Positions 45,065 to 56,876 of a stretch of DNA of 64,000 bases are shown here, piece by piece. Positions within the stretch are counted from its first letter, which is position 1, and each line of letters opens with the position of its first letter. A program made the position numbers and the translations under genes. The notes under the pieces are model-generated. The model saw only the letters and a list, made by a program, of their open reading frames with translations. It was not told the origin of the DNA and did not search any database. The DNA is from Litsea cubeba. Its lineage: Eukaryota > Streptophyta > Magnoliopsida > Laurales > Lauraceae. The stretch covers positions 57,296,574 to 57,360,573 of the forward strand of contig CM022953.1 of NCBI GenBank assembly GCA_012931725.1. The letters are read 5' to 3'.

Positions 45065-47492
45065 CTACAGCGACTTCGGCGACTCCACCAGTACGATCAC
45101 CGTCTCTGATGAACCGGCGGTCTCAGCTATGACCGCGGCCTTGTCTGGTGCATCACCCGCAGGAGGGGCAGAAGGAGCGTCGCCGAGGGGCGCGACTGGG
45201 GCATCACTGGTAGACGGGACAGTTGGAGCGCCATCCGAGACAGGACCAGCTACAGGGGCATCGACTGGGGCACTCTCACCCAAGGGTGTAGAGCTCGGCT
45301 CAGGGTCTGGGTCGGAGTACTTCGGCAAATTCCAATAGACCGGGTGGTCTTCGGGAACCCCTGCACGCCTCAGTGCGGCCAAGCACCCATCCTCGAACAG
45401 AATGGAGGTGATCTCCTCCACCTGCTTCTCGTACTCCTCAGTGGCCTGGTCCACCCCCTTTTGAAAAGAAGACTGTGCCTTGGATAGCAGAGAAGCCTTG
45501 AGACCAGCATTCTCCTTCTTCAGCTCGGCATTCTCTTTCTTCAGCTTCTCGATTTCGGCACGCCCGGCTAGCACTTCGCCGCGCTACCTCGTCGACTCAG
45601 CCGCCGAATCAGACCTCGTTCTAGCCAGCTCCGACTCCAGCTCGGCAATCCTCTTAGTCTTCGTCCAGATATCACCCTTTAGTTGATGGGCCTTCGACGT
45701 GAGATGAGTGACGCTGACCAGAGCTACGTCCAGCTGTGCGGTCGCCTCTACTTTACTCTTCTTCAGCTCTTCCAGCTCCTTCTTCAGCTTTTCCCTCTCA
45801 GACTCCAGCTGGACGACCTCCGCGACGTTCCTATCACTCCTTTCCATCACTACCAGGAGCCTCTGCACGTTCTGCAAAACGAAAAGTAAGTCAGTTGAAA
45901 GCAGTCGAACTGAAGCACTTAAAGGAAGGCGTTGAAGATACTTACCAAAAGATCAGCCTGGATCGCCGAGACCAGTAGAGTTTCGCTGTCATACTTCGCG
46001 TGCACTTCCACGTCACGCGACAAGGCGCAAGCTTTTGCGAGGGCTCCAATGATGTTGGAGTTCACCAGCACCTGGTCCTCGACGTTTAGAGGCTTCCCGG
46101 GCTGCGTCTCCATCTTGGGTCTCCATGTCGCTGGGGCAGTACGAGGTCCAGAAGCCGATCCGGACCCTTGCCCTACCGAGATGGTGAGCTCACGAGCCGC
46201 CTCGCCAGTCACCCTACTAGCCGGCGCACTTTTCTCAGGCGGAGCCTTACCCCCGGGAGCTCGCGCAGGTGTCTTACCCTTCAGGGGCTGTTCAGCCCCT
46301 GAGTCTTTCTCACCCACCTTGGACCTCATCCTGGGCAGGGACCCCTCCCTTGGGCGATCCGGTGAAAGTCTCCACGCTCCCTCGCTCGGCGTGGTGGCAG
46401 GAGCAGAAGTGACAGCAGCACCCCCCCGAGCCCGAAGCCACGCGGGTGCTGGCAGACGATGGTGTCACAAAAGAAGAAGATCCGCGCCTAAACTTGGCCG
46501 CCAGATCCTTGGTACCGGGCACTCTTGAGCCTCCCTCCATTCTTTCTTCCTGGTCGGACGAATAAGCGTCTACTATCTCCCTTAAGTTCGGCGACCCTGA
46601 CCCGGAAGAAGTGGATGCCTCAGCACCAGACGCAGCTCGGCTCGCGGCAGGATCGATCAAAGGAACCCCGGCAGGCACGGCCAAGGTGACAGGAGGATGA
46701 TCAGGCTGCGGCTCGTCCTCCGGAGCCGCTCCGATTCTCTTATAGTGGCTGCGGTACCTCGGCGTATACCCCAGCAGCTTCCAGGCCGATCTGGTCTCGT
46801 GCCCCTTATATCTCTCGACCTTCTTGTGATCGTCGACGTTCTTCTTCCAGCCTTCACTCACAGCCCGGCGTCACCTCGCCTGCAGTTTTGCACCGCAAAC
46901 AACAAGAATATCAGCTCGGCAACATAGAGGTTGAGCAAAATAAACAGAGGGAAGAAACAGTATTTACTTGGGACGGCCCCGAGGTGGCGAGGGACCATCA
47001 GCCTCCTGTCCTCACCAGCGCCGAATTCCCAATCCCCCGATCCACAGAAGAGATCTTCCTCGGCATTCTTACTGGAATCCTCCAAGGCCAGGACGAAGCC
47101 CCTTTGGTACTGCTTCACCCGAAGATAATAATTGTCTCCCCCAGCCTTGCAGATGTCGTAGACGTCCTCGATGTCATGGACACCCAGGTTGGTCCCCAAG
47201 ATCTCGTTCAGTTTCGCCATGCCCATGATGACTTTGAAGCCATTGGGCATCAGCTGGCACGGGGTAATCGACCAGACACTAAGGCAGGCCCTAAGCAGGG
47301 GTGCAGAGGAAATCTTACCCCGCCCTCAATCACGGAGATCAAAGGGAACGGCATCCAGCCGCAGGACCAGCCGCGCGTGGCATAGTCGCTGGGATCCGCC
47401 GGCCTGAGGCGAACTCCTTCCGGGATATTGTAAGTAGCCCTAAACCTAGTCATGCCCTCGTCTGTATCTAACCGAAAACTAGCGGTGCCCAT
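45065..47492 (-). pseudogene. Antisense gene in the Tat element: gypsy-type transposon domain plus coiled coil
   Basis: From the ATG at 47492: MGTASFRLDTDEGMTRF, EGVRLRPADPSDY, then FPLHPCLGPAL. After a frame change near 47260 comes QLMPNGFKVIMGMAKLNEIL, together matching the 'putative gypsy type transposon' domain (Pfam PF04195). WKLLGYTPRYRSHYKRIG, a serine-rich linker and a damaged frame near 46860 follow. Next are NSNIIGALAKACALSRDVEV, a clean 74-bp intron (45872-45945, GTAAGT...GCAG, phase 0) and a long coiled coil (45870-45450, EREKLKKELEEL to LKKENAELKKENAGLK). The acidic tail ends ESPKSL at 45065. Such antisense frames are known in Tat-lineage retrotransposons; their function is unknown. 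The frame changes suggest this copy is degenerating. Confidence 0.8.
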
Positions 47493-47720
47493 GTCTAAAA
47501 GAAGAAGAAGGCGAAAAGAAACCCTAAAGGTGGAAAACCCTAAAAAACAGACAGGGGCACGAAGTTACTGACAGAAATAGGAGGGCAAGTCAAGATTAGA
47601 TCTGGGCGCGTCCTACGGTTGTCCTTGCCAGAGAGATCTCGAGAAGACAGACGAAGAACAAAGCAGAAGTCGAAGACAAGGGCAAAGAAAATCAGAAAAA
47701 AGAAAGAAAGGAGACAACCC

Positions 47721-47730
47721 TATCTATAGG
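47721..47730 (-). promoter_or_regulatory. TATA-like box for the antisense gene
   Basis: The minus strand reads CCTATAGATA about 230 bp upstream of the ATG at 47492, followed by a CT-rich leader. Confidence 0.45.
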
Positions 47731-47977
47731 GGAAGGAAACCCTCTTTGGGAGCCACTTTCGAATTCGAAAAGACAAACTTCGCAATCCGCGCCCGTTCCA
47801 TCAATGTGACAGCGCGATCAGTGAAGAAGCTACACGTGTAGCCGCCGGTTCGTTCCCCAGGGAGGAACATTTATTGCCTTAGAGAAGTTGAAGCGACATC
47901 AGGCAATGATCGCTGCATCTCCAGACGGGTTCTCTAGCTTCTGACCCCTAAAGGCTAGGGCGCTTAAGAAGTCACAA

Positions 47978-47990
47978 GCTAGGGGGCAAT
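47978..47990 (+). other. Polypurine tract of the Tat-type element
   Basis: GCTAGGGGGCAAT immediately before LTR 3. Confidence 0.8.
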
Positions 47991-48871
47991 TGTGTGGGGA
48001 GATTTTCAAAGCTCCAGGATTACGCTAATCACAGCCATTAGATGGGACTAAACATTCTCGCGTGCCATCCGCGTGCCATCCACGTAGCATCAGCCTCACC
48101 TCGGCTACCGGGACAGAGGCCTCAGCCGAAGTCAGGCAGGTCCTGGCCGCTAGCGCCGAGCTCGGGTACCTAGGTGCCCACCTCGGCTAAAAGCTTGACC
48201 TCGGCCAAAAAAGCCGGGACGAAAGCCGAAGCAAGGGAGAATCCCCACTCGCGCCCTTCGCTCGCCACGCCATCAGACACGTGGAGGAATAGGGGCGCGA
48301 GCCAGTAAGACAGATGCGACATCCGGCCGTCCACAATCTTCGCCAGATTACTGATAGGGCGGCATCCAGCGGCTGAAGCCAAATCAGGGTAAGGCCCGAG
48401 GGTGGATCCGATGGGACCTCTACCACCAAAGGCGTCCAACATGATCTGGCCCAACATGACGCATATTAAATGCGATGTGGGCTGATCCGACTGGCATTAA
48501 ATGCAAAGTGGGCTGGAATGGACTGCATTTATTACTTTGTGGGCTGATAAAGACTTCCCTATCAAATCATGGGACCCACGCCAAAATGTCATCCAAGATA
48601 TCGTCCAGTTCTCTATAAATAGAACCCCATTTCACATGCAAGGTACGTACTATACACACTGGAGAGTCGCCACTCTGCCTCTCTTCTCCCTCTCATTTGT
48701 CACAGTTCACTTACTGACTTAGACATCGGAGAGCCTTGCGCCGCTCAGGCCAGGGTCCTCTGACCGTTTGCTCTTCTCTTTCAGGCTTTGAGGCAGCAGA
48801 TCATCTTCTTCATTTGGATAAAACCTGTAAGGCACCCCGATTATTGTGGGTCATATTTTTCTGCACCTACA
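47991..48871 (+). repeat. LTR 3 (3' LTR) of the Tat-type element
   Basis: 881 bp with TATA box at 48613-48622, followed by target duplication ACCAT and a CAC/CAT microsatellite. Confidence 0.95.
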
Positions 48872-49422
48872 ACCATCACCATCACCATCACCATCACCAT
48901 CTCCATCATTCATCAAAGCCTTGTTCCATATATGCTGGGATCATGCATTATTAGATATGAATATCAATTTCTGCATTTTTCAAGGAAATATGACAATCTG
49001 ATCGGATGCATTTTAAAACACAAACAAGACATAATCCTCCAATCTAACATTGAGTATCACTCTCACGGGAGAAAAAAATATTTACTTTATGTTGACTTGA
49101 ACCAACTGTACACCAAATGGACAGTTAGATCTCTGAAAAGTGGGCCCAATTAATTGTACAGAAAATCGTCAATAATTATGAAGATAATGTTCATAGTTTA
49201 ATAATAACTTTCTCGATATATGGTGGGGAATATTGATCCGATAAAAATTGGATTGAGGGTCATTCTATTATTTTATGTAAAACTGTTAAATTTATATACC
49301 ACGGATGAATGAACTAGAGGCATTGGATTGACTTCAAATTTGATATCTAGGTTGGCCTCATTTGGATCTTTGGATTCCCCTTGTTCCATGAAGATATAGA
49401 ATATTGATACAATACGCGACTC

Positions 49423-49744
49423 GCGCACTAGATTAGTGTGCATACCTCAACGTGGGGCCCCACTTGGAACTGGGATTTGGGGGACCAAAGATCTCCATGA
49501 GCCCTTCGTCTCTGTAAAAAATCAGCCCCATCTATAATCTCTATCATCTCCATCCGGGCCTTAAAAGTTTAACGGTATATATTGCGCACTGGATTAGTGT
49601 GCATACCTCAATGTGGGGTCCCACTTGGAACTGGGGTTTGGGGGACCAAAAGATCTTCTTTGTCCCTTCATCTCTGTAAAAAATCAGCCCCATCTATAAT
49701 CTCTATCCTCTCCATCCGGGCCTTAAAAGCTTAACGGTATATAG
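49423..49744. repeat. 161-bp direct tandem duplication
   Basis: Units start GCGCACTAGATTAGTGTGCA at 49423 and GCGCACTGGATTAGTGTGCA at 49584 and both end near TTAACGGTATATA; about 90% or more identical. Confidence 0.9.
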
Positions 49745-50060
49745 TCTAATTAGATGGGTGTGCACAGTGGACGTGTGTGAAACTTAGGGAGGTTGTGTGT
49801 GTGGTGTAGTCGGATGGACCGTGCACCAGGCGCACTGAATAACCATTATACGCGCGCCCCCCTTTATCAGGCAGACACATACTTGGAATATTGTTAGGTC
49901 TTGTGTTGGACCGAAACTCAGAGATCTGTATGTAATCCATATGAGGCCTCAACCCAGGCCGATATGTGTCTAGACCGAATCTAATGGGTTGACTGACCTT
50001 TCTTTTTTGTAGAGGTGCTGAGTGGCAAGTCCAGCTTGAGCCTAATCCAAGCTGGTATGC

Positions 50061-50225
50061 CCATGGGCTGGATCTCTGTCAAATACTCTAGCCTGATAGT
50101 TAAAGAGACCGGGCCCCATGGGCTGGATCTCTGTCAAATACTCTAGCCTGATAGTTAAAGAGACCGGGCCCCATGGGCTGGATCTCTGTCAAATACTCTA
50201 GCCTGATAGTTAAAGAGACCGGGCA
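50061..50225. repeat. Three identical tandem copies of a 55-bp unit
   Basis: Units start CCATGGGCTGGATCTCTGTC at 50061, 50116 and 50171 with no visible difference, so the expansion is recent (or an assembly effect). Confidence 0.9.
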
Positions 50226-50929
50226 TGGATCCTCAGTATGCCTAAAGGTCCAGCCCAACCCACACATATTTAGCACAAATGGTCAAGTATTAAACCAGTA
50301 TGCCTAAATGGTCAAGGCTGGCCCTGATTTTAAGGCCATTGGCTACATCCTATTAGCAAGTGTGCTAAACCAGAAAGCTAACATTGGGCTGGACAAGCTT
50401 TGGGTCGGTACGACCCGGCCCTTGAAGAACCCAACATTCCCACATGGGTACAAACAAAGGGGACAAAGAAGGACACATTTTTTTATTGAGTGCAACTGCA
50501 AGGGTGCAAACAATCATACAAGCATGCACAATTTCTGATGGCCCAATCTCACCAATCAAGAACTTACATTTGGTAGAACCCAATCTTGAGGATCCACTGG
50601 GGAAAACGCCTAAAATAGAAAATTCCTCACTTGTCCACACTCAAAAGGCAAAGACTCTGGTTTCTGAGCTGAGCCAAACTCAACAAAGTGTAATCATTAC
50701 CCATATTTTATTTTTTTTAGAATCCAAAGGATTCAAAATCATCTCTGTTTTAATTAGTAACGAATTTATTAAAAAATAAAATATGATTTTTCAAATAAGG
50801 TAGGACAGTGACTTTGAGCCGTTCGGATTTCATATCCTTACTGAGAGAATTACAAAGTTGACCTTCAAGAGAAAGAAATCCGTCTCGAAAGTGTGATGGC
50901 CCACTAGGTGATCAACGGCCATAACTCCT

Positions 50930-51610
50930 CTAGTAAAAGTAAATAGAGCACCTCTTATCTCTATACGTGGCAGCAATCTGACCGTCGGGCCCCACCCCAA
51001 CATCACAGCTGGCATGCATACGGTGCCAGTGGCTATCAAACCTATAAATCTTGAACCGCATCCTCGACGTGAGTTCCAGCCGAAACAAGATCGTGCCGGC
51101 CGCTACGAACTCCTTCCACTTTTCCTCCGTAACGGCCAGCGACGCCCCCGTCAAGACGCCGGCAACGTACGTCGTTTTCTTCGGCTCCTGATGGAACGGA
51201 AATGCCAACGCCGTCATCCCCACCTGCTGCTCCCTGTAGAACACCCTCCCATCCATCTCGTCGTAGTAAATGTCCACGTACTGGTTTGGGTTTCGGACCG
51301 TTACGTTGAACGAAATAGAGGCGTTGAGGAAACCGTTTTCTTGGCCAAGGCCCGCTACGGTGAAGGATCTGACGTGGAACCTGGGACGGTGGGGCCGGAG
51401 GCCCAGCCACAGAATGAATGCCAAGAGTCCTACGAAGAATAGGAGGCCGAGGAAGCACGAGCAAAGGCACTTAGATACTCGGGTGGCGAGGCTCCCCCTC
51501 ACACGGTGCGCATAATAGCGACCGCGTTGCATGTGCGGGTGTTTGGCCGTTGGTGGCGGTTGGCGTTGCTGGTGGTTTTCGTCGATTGGGATTTCGATGT
51601 GGGGGTGCAT
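50930..51610 (-). CDS. NDR1/HIN1-like (NHL) membrane protein, LEA_2 domain, single exon
   Basis: 226 codons from the ATG at 51610 to TAG at 50930, uninterrupted. Residues 1-46 are a proline/histidine-rich cytosolic tail. Residues about 47-53 hold a KCLCSC cluster and 50-72 a single membrane span (CFLGLLFFVGLLAFILWLGL). RPHRPRFHV, the usual juxtamembrane motif, follows. Residues about 95-205 form the LEA_2/NHL domain with NVTVRNPNQYVDIYYDEM and FYREQQVG. Family members sit in the plasma membrane or its contacts with the wall and several act in pathogen responses. The frame stays open upstream to 51979, but that part lacks family resemblance and overlaps a duplicated leader, so I chose MHPHIEIP as start. 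It is the only intact ordinary host gene in the window. Confidence 0.9.
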   Translation of the reverse strand: MHPHIEIPIDENHQQRQPPPTAKHPHMQRGRYYAHRVRGSLATRVSKCLCSCFLGLLFFVGLLAFILWLGLRPHRPRFHVRSFTVAGLGQENGFLNASISFNVTVRNPNQYVDIYYDEMDGRVFYREQQVGMTALAFPFHQEPKKTTYVAGVLTGASLAVTEEKWKEFVAAGTILFRLELTSRMRFKIYRFDSHWHRMHASCDVGVGPDGQIAATYRDKRCSIYFY

Positions 51611-51735
51611 TTTAGGATATGGGATAGTTAAGAGGGGTCTTTTTGCAAGATGGGGTGGTGGGTTGGGTTTTTTTTTTTTTTGGGATATGGGGTAGATAAG
51701 ATGGGGTCTTTTTGCAAAATGGGGTGGTGGTTGGC
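51604..51735. repeat. Duplicated about 55-bp segment in the NHL leader
   Basis: GGATATGGGATAGTTAAGAG (about 51614) and GGATATGGGGTAGATAAGAT (about 51683) each continue into TCTTTTTGCAA and ATGGGGTGGTGG. The two copies are separated by a T run at 51669. They lie just upstream of the chosen start codon. Confidence 0.8.
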
Positions 51736-51739
51736 GGTA

Positions 51740-53059
51740 TTTTTGGAAATGGGAGGGGAGTGAGGATTGGAAGGTTTGGGGGAGTTTTATGTGGAGGAGG
51801 TGGCGGAGAGATGAAGGGAAGTGAGGAATTTCTTGGTGTTTGGGCTGGGAAAGGAAGGTATATCTTTGGGTGGGGGTGGCACTAAAGTGGATTGATGCTT
51901 TGTGCAAGTGTAAACAACATAAAAAGGTGGGATTTCGATGGATGGCTTTTGGTCCTTCAGCATATGTGGTGGGACCCACAAGATGAACTTTTTGGATTGG
52001 TTAGATGTGGGCCCCTCTTGTAGAAAGTGATGGCTATGGTTGATGGGCATTATGGGTCATTGAGTTTGCTTATTAAGCCATAAGTCCAAGTGGATAACTT
52101 ATACATGGTGTTAATCTTTGCTTGTTGAGTCCATATAATTACAGGTGGAGCAAAGCATAACAATCAAACAATATGTAGATCCACAAAAATCCACTGTGTA
52201 TTTACATTACATAATAGCTCCATTAATCTGTATTTGGGCAAAACAGTAGAGCTTAAATCACAACCTGCTCTAGCACAAGAAGTGTCGGACTTGGGTCGAG
52301 ATGAAGTTGGCTTAGCCTATCAGCTACTCTGCCTGCTCTCTAGCCCAACAAGTGTCAGACTTGGGTTAGGATGAAGTTGGTTTGGCCTATGAGCTACTCT
52401 GCTCACTAGGGATCCATTTGTACAGCCACAATGATATGGTTTCTGCTTTGGTGCGTGGCACAAAAATTCTGACCGCTTTCCTAAGAAAAGCAGCTTTTTC
52501 ATTTGCTGTGAAAACAGTTAATGAGGAAATGACAAATAAAACTTAGAAAAAAATGAGGGTCTAATGGGGGCCGCCATTTGATGGCGTAGAGATAAGAGAG
52601 GGTTGGGTCGGACCGGAATGGAGCTCGGCCAAATCGGATAGTATTAGTTGTGGTTTAGTGCATTGGATTGTGCCAACGCATATATGTTTGTTGAATGTCC
52701 TAACATGAAGAGAAAGAGTTCATCTCTCAAAATTTTCTCTATTGCTTGGATTTAAATACATAGGAATTGAATAAATAGGATTTATACCATAAGTGCATGT
52801 GGTTAAAGAAAAAGATCAAAATGAATTTTTTTTCTTCTCTTTTTTTAAGATCAAAATGAAGTTAAAACAGGCATCATATCACCTTTCATTTTAGAAAAAT
52901 AGAAACAAAAGAGATAAGAGAAATGAATACTCACCTATCACTTTAGCAATACATATGAAAGTGAAGGTCCTATTAATATCTACAAGTTATATTCTTCACC
53001 CCTCACCACTAGTGGCGGTGGGAGAGGGTTGCCCCTCGTCAACTTTTTTATTTTTTTAA
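51740..53059. other. Intergenic, upstream of NHL and left of the MULE
   Basis: Presumed NHL promoter nearest 51740-52100. A tandem duplication of about 65 bp (52263-52400, AGTGTCGGACTTGGGT / AGTGTCAGACTTGGGT) is the only other structure seen. Confidence 0.55.
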
Positions 53060-53102
53060 GAGTTCTGCTATTGGCACACAAAAAATTTCTTTTCTAACAC
53101 AA
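53060..53102 (+). repeat. MULE left terminal inverted repeat
   Basis: 43 bp, pairs with 59652-59694. It contains the shared run CACAAAAAATTTCTTTTC. Confidence 0.93.
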
Positions 53103-53387
53103 GGATTTTTTGTTTTTTCATATTACATTTATACCCCTTTATGAAATGACTAAAGTAGCCATTATCCAACAAAAACTCAAACCAAATTTTCTTTTCTCAC
53201 ACAATCTCCATTCTTCTTCCCTTCTCCCAACTCACTCTCCACTTCTCACTCTCCACTTCCTCCATCTTCCTTGGGCATTCTATCTCACTTGCATTTTAAT
53301 TTTTCTGGGCATTCTATCTCAATCTCCACTTCCTTCATTTTCCTTTGCAACTCATCTTTCACTCACATTCCTCCATTTGATTGTGCA

Positions 53388-56300
53388 ATGAAGGAAGAGA
53401 TGGATGAAAGCAACAATCAAATGGTGCCTTTTAATCAAAGCAGCAGTGGAAAGGTATTTTTCATTGATATTTTTTTCATTTTTGTATATTTTGTAATTTC
53501 ATCATCTCGCCTGCAACTTAGAACATCGCGATATGTACGGTATTTCAGAACCGAACATATAGCATATGTTCGGACGTACAGGACCGAACATATGACATAT
53601 GTTCGGACCTATACAACCGAACATAAGCTATATGTTCGGTCGTGAACTTCCGAACATATAGCATATGTTCGGTCCTGAGATTCCGAACAGATGCTATATG
53701 TTCGGAATTAAATATCCGGACACTGATATTTAATTAATATATTATGCAGGTCTCTACGCAAGAAAGTCAGGTTGGATCGGACTTTGTCATGGATTATACC
53801 AGTGAGTTTATAACTCACGAGGTAAGACCAACATATGTAGGATTTATTATTCAAGTTACATTTACTTATTACTAAATTCGTATTTAATTTGTTTATTTAT
53901 TGTAGATATTTCACAGCCGCGATTCGTTGATCAGTTGGGCTCGTGGAGTAGGAAGGAAAAATGGGTTTGTTATCGTGATAAAGGTTTCAAATGCTGCTCG
54001 GGTGGGTGTCAAAGCGAGAGTACTCCTTGCTTGCGAGAGAAATGGACAATATAAACAAGAAGAGTGCCAAAAGCGAAAGAGGATCAAACAAACCGGTTCA
54101 AAGAAATGTGGATGTCCTTTCGCACTAAAGGGTAAAAAGTTAGACTCAAATGATGATTGGATGTTGGAGGTCATATGTGGTGTGCATAACCATTCGGCAG
54201 CGGAATATTTAGAAGGGCATTCATTTGCAGGAAGATTATCAGAGGAGGAAACAAAGTTGCTGGTTGACATGTCGAAGAGCATGGTTAGACCAAAAGAAAT
54301 TTTGGTTACGTTGAGACAAAGAAGTGAATTAAACGTAACCACAATGAAGACCATATACAATGCACGCTACAGATATAAAGTTAATGAGCGGGGTGGAAGA
54401 AGTCAGATGCAACAACTACTTGGTAAGTTGGCAGAGCATGATTACATAGAATGGCATAAGAATTGTGAGGATAGCGAGATTGTAACTGACTTGTTTTGGA
54501 CGCACCCAAAAAGTATAGATTTGTTGCGTGCATTTCCACATGTCTTGATAATGGACTGTACTTACAAGACCAATCGTTATCGCATGCCTCTTCTGGAGAT
54601 TGTTGGAGTCACATCCACAGACATGACTTTTTCAGTATGCTTTGCATACCTTCATGCTGAACGTGAAGAAAATTATGCATGGGCACTAGGTGTATTGCGT
54701 TCTATTATTGGCGATGGTATTCTTCCTGATGTCATTGTGACGGATAGAGAATTGTCACTCATGAACGCCATTAACAGAATATTCCCTGGTGCTACTCATT
54801 TATTATGCAAATGGCACATTAATAGAAACGTATTGGCGAGATGCAAGAAGTTGTTCGAAACGAAAGAAAAATGGGACAGGTTTATTTTGAGCTGGAATAT
54901 GTTGGTGTCTTCATCCACAGAAGATGAGTTTGGTGAACAACTCAGTAAGCTAAATAATGAATTCAGCACGTACCCTGATGCACTCAATTACGTCAAAGGT
55001 AGTTGGTTGGATGCTTACAAAGAGAGATTTGTCTCCGCATGGACGGACAATTGTGTCCATTTTGGGAATACTACCTCGAACAGGTAATTTTTAAAAAAAT
55101 TACTTGTTTTGATTTATGCTTATTAATTAATAACACTAACCTCTTAATAATCCAATGCAGGGCCGAGAGTTCACATGCACAACTCAAAAGACAGCTTGGT
55201 TCAAGTCAAGGAAATTTTGAAGCAGTTTGGTCTAAAATCCATAATTTGCTTGAGTTGCAGCATACCAATATCAAAGCATCATTTGAGAAAAGTAAGACAG
55301 TTGTGCAACATAATTTCAAGCCGGCAGAATACAAAGATCTTCGTGGTAATGTTTCTAAAAATGCACTTGATAAAATTTTAACAGAAACCAAGAGAGCTAC
55401 AGTAGTTGGAATTGACGCCAGTGCGTGTGGTTGTGTTATTCGACGCACACATGGATTACCCTGTGCGCATGAGATTGCAGAATATATCAGTCAAGGGCGG
55501 CCTATTCCTCTAAGCTGTGTACATCAGCATTGGAAGAAGCTTGATATGTTGCCAACTACTTCGTCGATGACGAGTTCTTCTATGAGTTTGGATTTGAAGG
55601 CAGATTTGGAGTTACTTGTAAAACGGTTCAATGAGTATGATTCCACTAGAAAATTGCAACTTCTGAAGAAGATACGGGAGCTATCTATGCCAGAGAGCAC
55701 TCATTTGATTGAACCCGAGGTGATTTCAAGAACAAGAGGTAGACCAAGTATGAAAGCTGACACATCAACTCGACGAGATCCAAGCGCTTTTGAATTGGTG
55801 CCGTCTGCACAGGATAGCTACTCGCCTAAATCAGTTGCAGTGAAAGATGTTAAAAATAAAGGACAATTGGGATTCAAACCAAAGAGAAACGAGAAGATAA
55901 GGGCGATTCGTACAAGGTCAAAGAACATCAGTAATTATGTGGACTCATTTCCCGTGGGGTTGAGACCTTACATTAAGGTTGTAAAGGATGTTGCAGCAGA
56001 TGGTAATTGTGGATTCAGAGCAATCGTTGGATTGTTAGGCCTACCCGAGGATGAATGCAGACAAGTCAGAAGAGATTTATTACAAGAGCTGCTTGCACAT
56101 GTAGACCACTACAGACAATTATATGGAGTGGAGGAAAGAGTTGAAGAATTGGTTGAAACATTATCATGCATGGATGACAACCCATTGATAGACTATTGGA
56201 TGATTATGCCTGACATGGGACATCTCATAGCATCACGTTATAATTTGGTGTTATATCATTTGAGCATAGAACAATGCCTGACTTTCCTGCCTTTGCGATC

Positions 56301-56538
56301 TGTGCCGGTGCCAATGCCTTCTCGGACCGATAGAACAATCGGTTTTGTTAATGGGAATCAGTTTGTACAACTATTTTTAATACCTGGTCATCCAATTCCG
56401 CCTATTGCAACTAAGTGGAAACAGTTCCATTATCCTTGTGCGGATGGATGGGAGACTCCATATAGGGAGCGGATTGTTCAATTCAAAGAGCTCGTAACTC
56501 TAGACGTATCAATAGCAGAGACAATTGATTTGGATTGA
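53388..56538 (+). CDS. MULE transposase fused to an OTU cysteine protease, 897 aa, four exons
   Basis: Exons 53388-53453, 53750-53821, 53906-55083 and 55161-56538, all with GT-AG borders, sum to 2694 bases in one frame. In order: FAR1-type zinc region (KKCGCPF near 115, VHNH near 140) and MULE transposase core with first acid in MDCTYKTN (about 262), second in VTDRELSL (about 325) and the conserved CKWH (about 347). Then a SWIM zinc finger CGCVIRRTHGLPCAHE (about 528-543), an AT-hook-like RTRGRPSM (about 629) and an OTU domain from about 705 with DVAADGNCGFRAI (Cys nucleophile). PGHPIPP near 835 possibly offers the histidine. The transposase should cut and paste the element in the nucleus. 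The OTU part would remove ubiquitin-like conjugates; its target is unknown. Intron 1 holds a palindrome array. Confidence 0.92.
53551..53705. repeat. Palindrome array 1, five units at 33-bp spacing, in transposase intron 1
   Basis: CCGAACA begins at 53551, 53584, 53617, 53650 and 53683. Each is followed after nine bases by TGTTCGG, forming a 23-bp palindrome, then a 10-bp spacer. The array starts 491 bp from the left end of the MULE. Confidence 0.97.
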
Positions 56539-56720
56539 ATGTAATTGGACACAATTTCTTTATGTCTCTGTATCAGAATGTTCTTTTAATCAGTTAATGA
56601 AGTTGATGAATGTGGTTTTATTATTTCTGTATGAATCTTTTATGTTGAATGTGGTTGAGGCCGTGCTTATTAATTGATATGCAGACTTATTAAAAGAAGT
56701 TAAATTCGTAACTGTAATAC

Positions 56721-56876
56721 CGTTCGGACACTCAGAGCCGAACATATCCATATTGTTCGGTTCTGAGTTACCGAACATCATGGATATGTTCGGCACTGAA
56801 CTTCCGAACATCATGCATATGTTCGGCACTGAGTGTCCGAACAAAAATGTTTTGTTCGGACCTGTGTATCCGAACG
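56721..56876. repeat. Palindrome array 2, five units at 33-bp spacing, between the two MULE genes
   Basis: CCGAAC begins at 56738, 56771, 56804, 56837 and 56870, with CGTTCGG or TGTTCGG half-sites at 56721, 56754 and onward. It lies between the 3' ends of the convergent transposase and PMD genes. Confidence 0.97.

Larger units (their letters stand above)
36544..48871 (+). mobile_element. Ty3/gypsy element of Tat type, 12.3 kb, with antisense genes
   Basis: LTRs 36544-37424 and 47991-48871 (881 bp each, about 33 differences by eye, roughly 3.7%) are flanked by the perfect 5-bp target duplication ACCAT (36539-36543 and 48872-48876). Inside on the plus strand are gag, protease, RT, RNase H, a second RNase H and integrase, all with premature stops. 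From 43234 a long 3' region carries tandem repeats and antisense reading frames. A second RNase H and extra 3' antisense frames are known traits of the Tat lineage. Insertion was into a CAC/CAT-rich microsatellite. Confidence 0.93.
48872..50929. other. Intergenic region with local duplications
   Basis: Begins with a (CAC/CAT)n microsatellite, the original insertion site. It holds two tandem duplications (49423-49744 and 50061-50225). No gene or transposon coding domain recognised. Confidence 0.6.

Noticed and set aside
46968..47385. Plus-strand frames at 46.9-47.4 kb
   Set aside because: Shadows of the GC-rich antisense gene, which has the domain match and splice sites.
51611..51979. N-terminal extension of the NHL protein
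   Set aside because: Open by composition only; histidine/proline-rich, includes a poly-K from a T run and a duplicated segment, and is unlike NHL proteins.
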